A DNA stretch of 64,000 bases from positions 1 to 64,000 of the forward strand of contig JAPOYI010000034.1 in NCBI GenBank assembly GCA_026706665.1. The letters run 5' to 3'. This DNA is from Gammaproteobacteria bacterium. GTDB taxonomy: Bacteria; Pseudomonadota; Gammaproteobacteria; Pseudomonadales; Azotimanducaceae. This document shows positions 57,552-64,000 of the stretch, one piece after another (within the stretch, counting starts at the first letter, position 1; each line of letters starts with the position of its first letter). The notes beneath the pieces were generated by a model. The model was given only the letters and a program-made list of their open reading frames with translations, was not told the DNA's origin and did not search any database. A program made the translations under genes and the position numbers.

Positions 57552-58872
57552 AGTCCGATTGCTCAAGGTCGGTATGACCATGACCGAAGGCAGCGTCGAA
57601 GAATGGTTTATCGCCGACGGCGACCAGGTGGAAAAAGGCGAAATGCTCTACCGCCTCGAAACCGAAAAGGTAAACATGGATGTCGACGCCGAGGCGGACG
57701 GCACTGTCAAGCACCTCGTCAGCGCGGGAACGGAGTTGGGCCCTGGCGATGTCATCGGATTCATATTCGCGCCGGACGAGACCATTCCGGATGTCCTGCC
57801 GACGCCGACTCCATTGCCCGGAGAAGAGCCGGCCGAAGAAAAGAAGGCGCCTCAGCCGGTAGTAGCAGCGCCAGCACCGAAACGCGCGGCCGGCCGGAGG
57901 CCCGCCGCTTCTCCCGCCGCCCGTCGCCTGGCGGCGGAACTCGGTGTGGACCTGGCGGACGTCGAAGGCACCGGCCCGCGAGGGCGAATCACCGAGGGCG
58001 ACGTGACTACCCATGCCGACAGGGCCAAGGCCGAGGCCCAGCCCAAGCGGCGACAGCCATCATCGCCGGCCGCCCGCAGACTGGCCGGCGAACTGGGCGT
58101 CGATATCGAGTCCGTGGAAGGCACCGGACCCGGCGGGCGCGTCACAAGGGACGACGTAGAACGCGCCGCTGAAGCGGCCGAGTCCCAGCCCGTCACGACA
58201 CCGATGCGCGGAATGCGCCGCACCATCGCCGAACGCATGTACGCGAGCCTGCAGAACTCTGCACAACTCACCATGGAGATGGAAGTCGACATGGAAGACG
58301 CCGTGAAGCTCAGGACCCAGCTCATTGCCGAGTGGGAGTCCGAAGGCGTGCGCCCGAGCTACACCGATATCATCATCATCGCTGCGGCCAAGGCCCTGAC
58401 AGAGCATCCGCGGATGCATGCGACGCTCGCCGACGACGCCGTACTGCACCACGGCGCGGTGCATATGGGCATGGCCGTGGCCCTCGAAGAGGGGCTGGTC
58501 GTCCCCGTGATCCGCGATGCCGACAGCAAAGACCTGAAGACCATTGCGGGCGAGTCCCGCGAGCTGGCAGAACGCGCGCGAAACGGTACCCTGGGCCTCG
58601 ACGACATGACCGGCGGAACGTTCACGGTCACCTCCCTTGGCATGTACGGCGTCGACACCTTCACGCCCATCCTGAACACGCCCGAGGCGGGCATTCTCGG
58701 CGTCGGACGCATCTATGACGGCGTTGCCTGGCACGGCGATACACCGGCGCCGCGAAAGTTCCTGCGCCTGTCGCTTACCTGGGACCATCGCGTGCTCGAC
58801 GGGGCGCCGGCTGCCGAGTTCCTCGCAGAGGTGCGCGGATACCTGGAGGCGCCCTTCCGGCTGCTCGTCTGA
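57541..58872 (+). CDS. acoC: Dihydrolipoamide acetyltransferase E2, one lipoyl and two subunit-binding domains
   Basis: A 443-residue E2. The lipoyl domain holds the modified Lys at residue 43 (LETEKVNMD). Two peripheral-subunit-binding domains follow (about residues 115-158 and 168-210), each ending in a VEGTGPxGRhT motif. The catalytic domain ends with the active-site TWDHRVLDG (His 416, Asp 420). The duplicated binding domain is unusual, since most E2 proteins have one. The E3 dihydrolipoamide dehydrogenase gene is not in this window and is presumably supplied from elsewhere. Confidence 0.93.
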   Translation: MPVEVRLLKVGMTMTEGSVEEWFIADGDQVEKGEMLYRLETEKVNMDVDAEADGTVKHLVSAGTELGPGDVIGFIFAPDETIPDVLPTPTPLPGEEPAEEKKAPQPVVAAPAPKRAAGRRPAASPAARRLAAELGVDLADVEGTGPRGRITEGDVTTHADRAKAEAQPKRRQPSSPAARRLAGELGVDIESVEGTGPGGRVTRDDVERAAEAAESQPVTTPMRGMRRTIAERMYASLQNSAQLTMEMEVDMEDAVKLRTQLIAEWESEGVRPSYTDIIIIAAAKALTEHPRMHATLADDAVLHHGAVHMGMAVALEEGLVVPVIRDADSKDLKTIAGESRELAERARNGTLGLDDMTGGTFTVTSLGMYGVDTFTPILNTPEAGILGVGRIYDGVAWHGDTPAPRKFLRLSLTWDHRVLDGAPAAEFLAEVRGYLEAPFRLLV

Positions 58873-58929
58873 CCGTTCGCGCAGTGCGCCCCACTGGTGA
58901 GACACTAGTGTTCCTACGAGGAATACCCC

Positions 58930-59193
58930 ATGAAATCCGTTGCTGAAATCAGCATGTATCCGCTGCAGAGTGAGTACATTCCGCCCATTGATGATTTCCT
59001 CGTGCAACTCAACGCGGAACCCTCGGTCGAAGTAAAGACAACCCGCATGAGCGCGCGGCGCTACGGCGACCACGAGGCGGTGATGGACCCGATCAAACGG
59101 ACGACCCGGAGGTCTCGCGAACGTTTCGGCGACATGGCCTTTGTGTTCAAGTTGCTACCCGGCGCGGAACGTGTCATCAATCGCTACGAGTGA
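58930..59193 (+). CDS. Thiamin-binding YkoF/MTH1187-like protein
   Basis: An 87-residue single ferredoxin-like domain of the YkoF/DUF77 family. It opens VAEISMYPLQSEYIPPIDDF and has the VEVKTTRMSARRYGDHEAVM strand-loop-strand expected for the family. YkoF binds thiamin or its pyrimidine moiety. GAGGAA precedes the ATG. It lies 57 bases after the E2 gene on the same strand, so a cofactor-buffer role for the TPP-dependent E1 is plausible. The link is inferred from position. Confidence 0.75.
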   Translation: MKSVAEISMYPLQSEYIPPIDDFLVQLNAEPSVEVKTTRMSARRYGDHEAVMDPIKRTTRRSRERFGDMAFVFKLLPGAERVINRYE

Positions 59194-59231
59194 GGCGTGG
59201 TTCGTGGCGGGCGCGATGGAGGACGACCTTC

Positions 59232-61853
59232 ATGGATCCGTGCAATAGCAGGCAATGCCCCGTGCCTGTGCGCGCCAGGGCATCGCTGCGCTGGATCCTG
59301 CCGATCGTTCTTTCGGCGTTGGCCGGAGCATGCGGCGGTGGCGGATCGAGCCCAGCGCCACCGCCACCACCCCCAGAGCCGCCGCCTCCCCCACCGGCGA
59401 CCATTGATGTCCCGGCAGGGCGCGCCGCGCTCGGGTTGGTCTCCGCCGGCGACGTACGGGTCCTTGCCATCGCAACAGGCGGCGAAGAGAGCGAACTCGC
59501 CGCGGCAGAAACCGGAGACGACGGCCGTTTCGCGGAGCGAGAGGTCGAAACGGAGCACACCGGTCCGCTGCGCATCAACGTCGGACCGAACGAAGAGGGA
59601 ACGAGCCGTTATCTCTGCGACCTGCAGAGCGGGTGCGTGGATCGGGACGGCGTGCAAGCGGATTTCGGGGAAACGCTGCCGTTGTCCACAACCCTCTCCG
59701 CGGCAGTGTCGTCCGCCTCCGAAGCATCCGGCACGATCAACATCACGCCCTTCACGACTGCGGCGGTGGAGCGGGCAATCGAGCTCGGTGGCCTGACATC
59801 CACGAACATCGACCAGGCGGATCGAGAAATGGCGGAGGCGCTGGAGGCGCTGCTGTCGCAGATCCTGCAGCGCGAAGTCGATCTCGAAGACGATCCCGCG
59901 GCCATCAGCATCGTGGACCTCACGGACGCGCCAGGCCGTATCGCCGCCGATCACACCGACATCGAGTTCCTGGTGGCAGTGCTGCACGCCAGCCTGCTCG
60001 CAATGGTGGACGGTCAGGCGGAAGACGATGTCGTCGAGAGGCTCGCCGCGGCGTTCTCCGAGTCGGGCGCGCTGCCCGCCAACGACACGGTTGCCGGCGC
60101 AGAGACCATCGACGTGGCCGACCTGCTTCGGGTTGCGGCGGGAGAACTCGAGGCGGTGCTGTCAGACGGCGAACGCCGGGACCACGTCAGGCAGTTGCTC
60201 GATCTCGACGACGCCGCATCGGGCAACCAAATGATCGATCGGATGCAAGACCTCGTCCTCACCTACGAAGGCGTGACCGACACCGTCGAACTGGCGCAGG
60301 TAGACAGCGACGGCGACGGCCTCGCGAACCTGGACGAAATCGAGGACGGGCTCGACCCGCGGGATCCGGACAGCGATGGCGACACCGTCGCCGACGGAAC
60401 GGACCCGTTTCCCCTGGACGGGCGGAGGACGGTGGAACCGGACGTCTTCCCGCCCGCGCGAGACTATGCCGGACTGTGCGCCAATCCCCGCGCGGACGAC
60501 CCGGATGACAGGCAGGGAACTTTCGTCGACGAGAACAACTGGCTGCGCTCCTGGAGCAACGACCTCTACCTCTGGTACGACGAGATCGTCGACGTGGACC
60601 CGGTGCTGCATCCGACGCCGCAGTATTTCGATCTCATGAAGACGTTCGCCACGACACCATCGGGCGCCAACCGGGACCGGTTTCACTTCACTTACCCCAC
60701 GGAACAGTGGAGGCAGCTTTCCCAATCGGGGGTTTCGGCGGGCTACGGGGTGGCGTTCGCCATACTGGCGCGGCGACCACCCCGCGATGTACGGGTGGCA
60801 TATATCGAACCTGACTCGCCGGCGTCACGGGCAGACCTGAGCCGCGGCGCGCGAATCCTCAGGGTGGACGGAGCCGATGTCGCCTACGGCAGCGCCGCAG
60901 TGCTGAACGCCGCATTCTTCCCCGCCGAACCCGGTGAGACCCACGAATTCGTGATCCAGGACCTCGGCTCGAACGCGAGGCGCACCGTCTCGCTGACATC
61001 CGCCCTCATCACCTCCGATCCGGTACAGAACGACGACACCATCGAGACGGGATCCGGCACGGTCGGCTACATGCTGTTCAACGATCACATCGGGACTGCC
61101 GAACGGGAGCTTGTGAACGCCGTGACGGCGTTGCGGGAAGCTGGCGTCGAAGATCTCGTGCTCGATCTGCGATACAACGGCGGAGGATACCTGGCGATTG
61201 CGAGCCAGATGGCGTACATGATCGCAGGGCCGTCTGCCAGGGGACGGACGTTTGACGAACTCCGCTTCAACGACAAGCACAGGGTACTCAATCCCGTGAC
61301 CGGCAGGGCGCTTTCGCCAACCCCGTTCTACGATGAGACGGTAGGTTTCTCGGTGCCCTCCGGCAGACCACTGCCGAGCCTTGACCTGTCGCGGGTATTC
61401 GTGCTGACGGGCGGCGGCACGTGCTCCGCCAGCGAGTCAATCATCAACGGACTGCGCGGCATCGACGTGGAAGTGATCCAGATCGGCACCACGACCTGCG
61501 GTAAACCGTACGGCTTCTACCCCGCCGACAATTGCGGCACCACGTACTTCTCGATCCAGTTCCAGGGTGTGAACGACAAGGGATTCGGCGACTACCCGGA
61601 CGGGTTCTCGCCCCAAAACACGGCAGGCACCGAGGGCATCTCCGTGCCAGGCTGCGTCGTCGGCGACGATTTCGGGCACGCATTGGGAGACGTGGACGAG
61701 GCACGGCTCAGGGCAGCGTTGCAATACCGCATCGACGAAACATGTCCCGCGCCCGCCGCCCTCCGATCCGCCAGGCCTTCCGCAGGTACCGGCCTCCCGC
61801 CCCCTGTGGACGCAATCGTGCCAAAGTCCATCTGGCTGCAGAACCGATGGTGA
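59232..61853 (+). CDS. S41 family C-terminal-processing-type peptidase, lipoprotein
   Basis: An 873-residue lipoprotein. Signal peptide with lipobox LAGAC, then a poly-Pro stretch (six to seven Pro blocks), a helical N-terminal domain (about residues 45-350), two Asp-rich thrombospondin type-3-like repeats (VDSDGDGLANLDE, DSDGDTVADGTDP; about 358-395), a PDZ domain (VAYIEPDSPASRADL ... GARILRVDG) and the S41 core with the catalytic Ser in GGGTCSASESI and Lys in TTTCGKPYGF. It processes proteins at the outer membrane; the Asp-rich repeats should bind calcium. GGAGG precedes the ATG. Confidence 0.9.
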   Translation: MDPCNSRQCPVPVRARASLRWILPIVLSALAGACGGGGSSPAPPPPPPEPPPPPPATIDVPAGRAALGLVSAGDVRVLAIATGGEESELAAAETGDDGRFAEREVETEHTGPLRINVGPNEEGTSRYLCDLQSGCVDRDGVQADFGETLPLSTTLSAAVSSASEASGTINITPFTTAAVERAIELGGLTSTNIDQADREMAEALEALLSQILQREVDLEDDPAAISIVDLTDAPGRIAADHTDIEFLVAVLHASLLAMVDGQAEDDVVERLAAAFSESGALPANDTVAGAETIDVADLLRVAAGELEAVLSDGERRDHVRQLLDLDDAASGNQMIDRMQDLVLTYEGVTDTVELAQVDSDGDGLANLDEIEDGLDPRDPDSDGDTVADGTDPFPLDGRRTVEPDVFPPARDYAGLCANPRADDPDDRQGTFVDENNWLRSWSNDLYLWYDEIVDVDPVLHPTPQYFDLMKTFATTPSGANRDRFHFTYPTEQWRQLSQSGVSAGYGVAFAILARRPPRDVRVAYIEPDSPASRADLSRGARILRVDGADVAYGSAAVLNAAFFPAEPGETHEFVIQDLGSNARRTVSLTSALITSDPVQNDDTIETGSGTVGYMLFNDHIGTAERELVNAVTALREAGVEDLVLDLRYNGGGYLAIASQMAYMIAGPSARGRTFDELRFNDKHRVLNPVTGRALSPTPFYDETVGFSVPSGRPLPSLDLSRVFVLTGGGTCSASESIINGLRGIDVEVIQIGTTTCGKPYGFYPADNCGTTYFSIQFQGVNDKGFGDYPDGFSPQNTAGTEGISVPGCVVGDDFGHALGDVDEARLRAALQYRIDETCPAPAALRSARPSAGTGLPPPVDAIVPKSIWLQNRW

Positions 61854-62251
61854 GGTGGGCGCACCTTGCATCGCTTTGGCTCGCCGGTGCCCTGCCGGCA
61901 ACGCCGCTTGCCAACGCGCCGGCCATCATCGTCGACTCGACGCCGTCGGTCCGCGACGACATCAGCCAAGCCGTCACGACAGCACTGGGCAAGAAGGCAC
62001 TGATCGCCGACGACGCCTTGACGACTTCGAGCTTGCTGATCATTGAACGGCGCGAGCCGCGAACCATCGACGGCCGCGTCGGCAGCGGGCGAATCGTCGA
62101 TCCTCCGCAGACCTTCCAGCTCGTGCTCGACGGAGACCGATGCGTCCTCCTGCATCGCCGGACGGATGCGGCGTATCCGATCGAAAGTGCCCGCTGCCGC
62201 CCTGCGCCGACCACACCCGAAAGCGCCCCGTCACCGGACCATAAACAATAA
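61847..62251 (+). CDS. Small exported protein of unknown function
   Basis: A 134-residue protein with signal peptide (HLASLWLAGALPATPLANA), a beta-rich middle (SSLLIIERREPRTIDG) and two Cys (DRCVLLHRR, ESARCRPA) that could form a disulfide. Its ATG overlaps the last seven bases of the S41 peptidase gene, so it is co-translated and may be a partner or substrate of that protease. No family recognised. Confidence 0.6.
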   Translation: MVRWAHLASLWLAGALPATPLANAPAIIVDSTPSVRDDISQAVTTALGKKALIADDALTTSSLLIIERREPRTIDGRVGSGRIVDPPQTFQLVLDGDRCVLLHRRTDAAYPIESARCRPAPTTPESAPSPDHKQ

Positions 62252-62319
62252 AGCCCTTGCTTTGGCGCACTGCAATCGCATAATGGGCACCATGTTTGAC
62301 TGAGTAAAGGAGGTGATCT

Positions 62320-62355
62320 GTGATATCTACGGTTGGGGAGTGTATTAGCTCCTAA
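62320..62355 (+). CDS. Eleven-codon micro-ORF behind an extended Shine-Dalgarno
   Basis: GTG-start frame encoding MISTVGECISS, then TAA. AAGGAGGTGATC (62307-62318) upstream is a 12-base match to the complement of the 16S rRNA 3' end (anti-Shine-Dalgarno), with the GTG six bases after GGAGG: near-ideal spacing. A GC hairpin follows the stop within ten bases. It may be a leader peptide, a small secreted or signalling peptide, or a remnant gene start. It is too short to have a family; function unknown. Confidence 0.4.
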   Translation: MISTVGECISS

Positions 62356-62559
62356 ATCGGGGCGGGGACGCCCGCTGTGCCGTGGATCGCCATCAGTGCC
62401 GATCATGCAGGACCACGGACGTTCCCGCCAAATCGATTACCACTTCCCGCGCCGCCTCCCCTGGGCCGGTCGGGTCTTCCTTGCGATGATCTCCGCCGTT
62501 GAGGTTCTCAACATACGGCGATGCATGTCCTGACCCAATTGTCTCCATATCGAAAATGG

Positions 62560-62572
62560 ATCGGTAACCGAT
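62560..62572. promoter_or_regulatory. 13-base palindrome near a candidate promoter, operator candidate
   Basis: ATCGGT-A-ACCGAT is a perfect inverted repeat with a one-base centre, 47 bases before the luciferase-like start. Eight bases on lies TATAAA (62580-62585), a possible -10 element, so a dimeric repressor here would block transcription. No adjacent regulator gene was seen. Confidence 0.5.
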
Positions 62573-62618
62573 TGTTTTATATAAAGTTATCACACATTCC
62601 ACAGGGCGGAGAACGGAT

Positions 62619-63533
62619 ATGAAGCTCGCGGTGGAGTTTCCCAGCGTCGCCTCTCGCGAAGGCGGCGAAGGCCTGGTCAGGCTGGCGCGCGGGATCGAGG
62701 ACATGGGGTTCGATCAACTTGACACGTTCGATCACGTCGTCATGGGATTCCCCACCGATTCGCGTCCGCCGCCGATCTATCCCCCCAAGATTCCCATCAT
62801 GGAAGCCCTGATGACGCTGAGTTTCGTCGCATCCGCCACGTCACGCATCGGCCTTGGCACAGAGGTGCTGGTCCTGCCCCAACGCCAGCCCGTCCTGGTG
62901 GCGAAACAGGTCGCCACTCTCGATACGCTATCCGGCGGACGCGTGCGTCTCGGCGTCGGCGTCGGCTGGCAGGAATCCGAGTACGACGCGCTGGAAGAGT
63001 CGTTCCGCAATCGCGGCAAACGCATGGACGAGGCGATCCGGGTTATGCGCGCGTACTGGCGCGAAGAGCAGGTGGACATCGCTGGCGACTACTACACGTC
63101 CACCGCCATGGCAATGGAACCGAAACCGCCCCAGGGCGGCAACCTGCCCATCTGGATCGGAGGCGCCTCGGAGGCCGCCCTGCGGCGGGTCGGGGAACTC
63201 GGAGACGGATGGCTTGCCCTCGCGATCCCGGATCGAGCGGTGGCCGACAGGTGCAGGAACAAGATCGCCGCCTATGCCGAAGCCGCAGGCCGCGACCCGG
63301 ACACGATCGGCTACCAGCAGATGCTCGCGCCGCCACCCAGGGACGAGGCCGGCAAGCGTTTCTATTCGGACACGGACGGCGTGGTCGCACGCGCGGTGGA
63401 AGCGAAAGAGACGGGGTTCGAGTGGGGAGCGCTGAACGCGACCGCGATCTTCCAGTCGGGCGCGCGCAGCGTGGATGCGATGCTGGACGTCCTTGGAACG
63501 CTCCACGAGGCGATCCGGAAGGCCACGAACTGA
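62619..63533 (+). CDS. Luciferase-like monooxygenase / LLM-class F420- or FMN-dependent oxidoreductase
   Basis: A 304-residue TIM-barrel flavin or F420 enzyme of the bacterial luciferase class. Typical stretches: FDQLDTFDHVVMGFP, ATSRIGLGTEVLVLPQRQPV, GGRVRLGVGVGWQESEYDAL and LPIWIGGASEAALRRVGELG. The F420-dependent subfamily is favoured by the pattern, but the cofactor is not certain; F420 would be unusual in a proteobacterium, so FMN is possible. GGAG lies upstream of the ATG. It has its own AT-rich promoter region. Confidence 0.9.
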   Translation: MKLAVEFPSVASREGGEGLVRLARGIEDMGFDQLDTFDHVVMGFPTDSRPPPIYPPKIPIMEALMTLSFVASATSRIGLGTEVLVLPQRQPVLVAKQVATLDTLSGGRVRLGVGVGWQESEYDALEESFRNRGKRMDEAIRVMRAYWREEQVDIAGDYYTSTAMAMEPKPPQGGNLPIWIGGASEAALRRVGELGDGWLALAIPDRAVADRCRNKIAAYAEAAGRDPDTIGYQQMLAPPPRDEAGKRFYSDTDGVVARAVEAKETGFEWGALNATAIFQSGARSVDAMLDVLGTLHEAIRKATN

Positions 63534-63543
63534 CCAGCCCGCG

Positions 63544-64000
63544 TCACGCAATGACGGCGCTTTCCCCCAGGTGTCGCTCGAGCCAGCCCTTGAGCGGCAC
63601 GTCGTCGTCGGTGGGCGACGTATAGCCCATACTCCCCGTAGGGCTGACACCGAGGAGCTGGCGGCGTATGGGATCCGCGTCTGCCAAGTAGTGCTCCACC
63701 GTCATGTCGTCGCGCGGCCGCAGCCAGCGATAGCTGTACCCAAGGAACAGTATCTTCCGGGTGAACCTCGATACATTGCGGCCGGACGCGTGCCACAGGC
63801 GCCGGTCGAAGAACAACGCATCGCCAGCTCTCGCACGCACGGGCGTCGCATCGGGATGCTCTGCGTTGTCCGCCGGCAGTTCTAACGTGTTGAACCGGTG
63901 GCTCCCTGGAATCACGTGGGTGCTGCCCCGGTCCGGCGTCTCGATGTCGGTGAGGACGAACGCCACCTTGAGAGACACGCGGGGCCGCGGATCGGTCTCG
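63544..64000 (-). CDS. Phytanoyl-CoA dioxygenase (PhyH) family protein, partial
   Basis: The C-terminal part of a PhyH-type Fe(II)/2-oxoglutarate dioxygenase; the N-terminal part lies beyond the window's right edge. Seen: VSLKVAFVLTDIETPDRGST, VIPGSHRFNT, GDALFFDRRLWHASGRNVS, where the His of RLWHASG is the distal iron ligand and the following Arg contacts 2-oxoglutarate. The proximal His-x-Asp lies outside the window. The open frame reaches base 64000 without a start. Such enzymes hydroxylate acyl-CoAs or small metabolites; substrate unknown. It is convergent with the luciferase-like gene. Confidence 0.88.
   Translation of the reverse strand, partial: ETDPRPRVSLKVAFVLTDIETPDRGSTHVIPGSHRFNTLELPADNAEHPDATPVRARAGDALFFDRRLWHASGRNVSRFTRKILFLGYSYRWLRPRDDMTVEHYLADADPIRRQLLGVSPTGSMGYTSPTDDDVPLKGWLERHLGESAVIA

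Larger units (their letters stand above)
62252..62618. other. 367-base intergenic region with a micro-ORF and promoter signals
   Basis: Contains from left to right: a short hairpin (AAAGC/GCTTT) after the upstream stop, a three-codon frame ATG TTT GAC TGA (62292-62303), an extended Shine-Dalgarno with an eleven-codon frame (62320-62355), a GC hairpin GCGGG/CCCGC (62362-62375), and an AT-rich stretch with a 13-base palindrome before the luciferase-like gene. I see no larger gene. Confidence 0.6.

Noticed and set aside
62333..62533. 66-codon frame between the small exported protein and the luciferase-like gene
   Set aside because: No ribosome-binding site at its start and Arg/Pro-rich low-information sequence; it overlaps the micro-ORF and hairpin.

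Overview
The window is high-GC, densely coded chromosomal DNA from a Gram-negative aerobe. Three TonB-dependent receptors, a split RND tripartite pump, an MMPL exporter with a LolA-like partner, lipoproteins with lipoboxes and a HpnD-like squalene synthase point to a proteobacterium, probably a marine or host-associated gammaproteobacterium. That placement is inference; there is no rRNA or other phylogenetic marker here. I found no transposase, tRNA, rRNA, CRISPR array or prophage.

Layout. 0.2-6.3 kb: CoA-ester genes (CitE-like lyase, MaoC hydratase, acyl-CoA dehydrogenase), a toxin-antitoxin-like ribbon-helix-helix/nucleotidyltransferase pair, then an outer-membrane efflux lipoprotein overlapping a HpnD-like synthase. 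6.4-10.7 kb (minus): a likely operon of an MpaB-family oxygenase, an MMPL exporter and a LolA-like periplasmic protein. 10.9-14.3 kb (minus): a zinc-uptake locus (His/Glu-rich TonB receptor, small His/Cys protein, ZIP permease). 14.5-22.3 kb: a GPP34-cytochrome P450 fusion, an AcrB-type permease, an Erg6-like sterol C-24 methyltransferase and the pump adaptor. 22.6-33.0 kb: a TPP-dependent synthase, a siderophore receptor with a CTG repeat and an EF-hand-like loop, GST, crotonase, a TonB receptor under a TPP riboswitch, and a rhomboid protease. 33.1-43.4 kb (minus): a MaoC gene and a MalT-like LuxR regulator, then three exported proteins of unusual architecture (24-repeat LRR-CARDB; split C2-like with a Cys cluster; ankyrin-like plus two SUMF folds). 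43.5-54.5 kb: lipid/xenobiotic enzymes (SDR, EthD-like, CoA transferase, SodC, flavin monooxygenase, Gfo/Idh/MocA) mixed with gene remnants and toxin/ATPase genes, that is, a decaying accessory zone. 54.5-59.2 kb: an acetoin/2-oxoacid dehydrogenase operon acoA-acoB-acoX-acoC followed by a thiamin-binding YkoF-like gene. 59.2-64 kb: an S41 protease lipoprotein, a small secreted protein, an intergenic region with a micro-ORF behind an extended Shine-Dalgarno, a luciferase-like oxidoreductase and a partial phytanoyl-CoA dioxygenase.

Two themes link genes. Isoprenoid/sterol handling: the HpnD-like synthase, Erg6-like methyltransferase, GPP34-P450, MpaB oxygenase and MMPL/RND exporters lie within about 20 kb. 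Thiamin economy: a TPP-riboswitch-controlled receptor, a YkoF-like protein and TPP enzymes. The best candidates for undescribed biology are the GPP34-P450 fusion beside the sterol methyltransferase and the exported LRR/C2/SUMF cassette.
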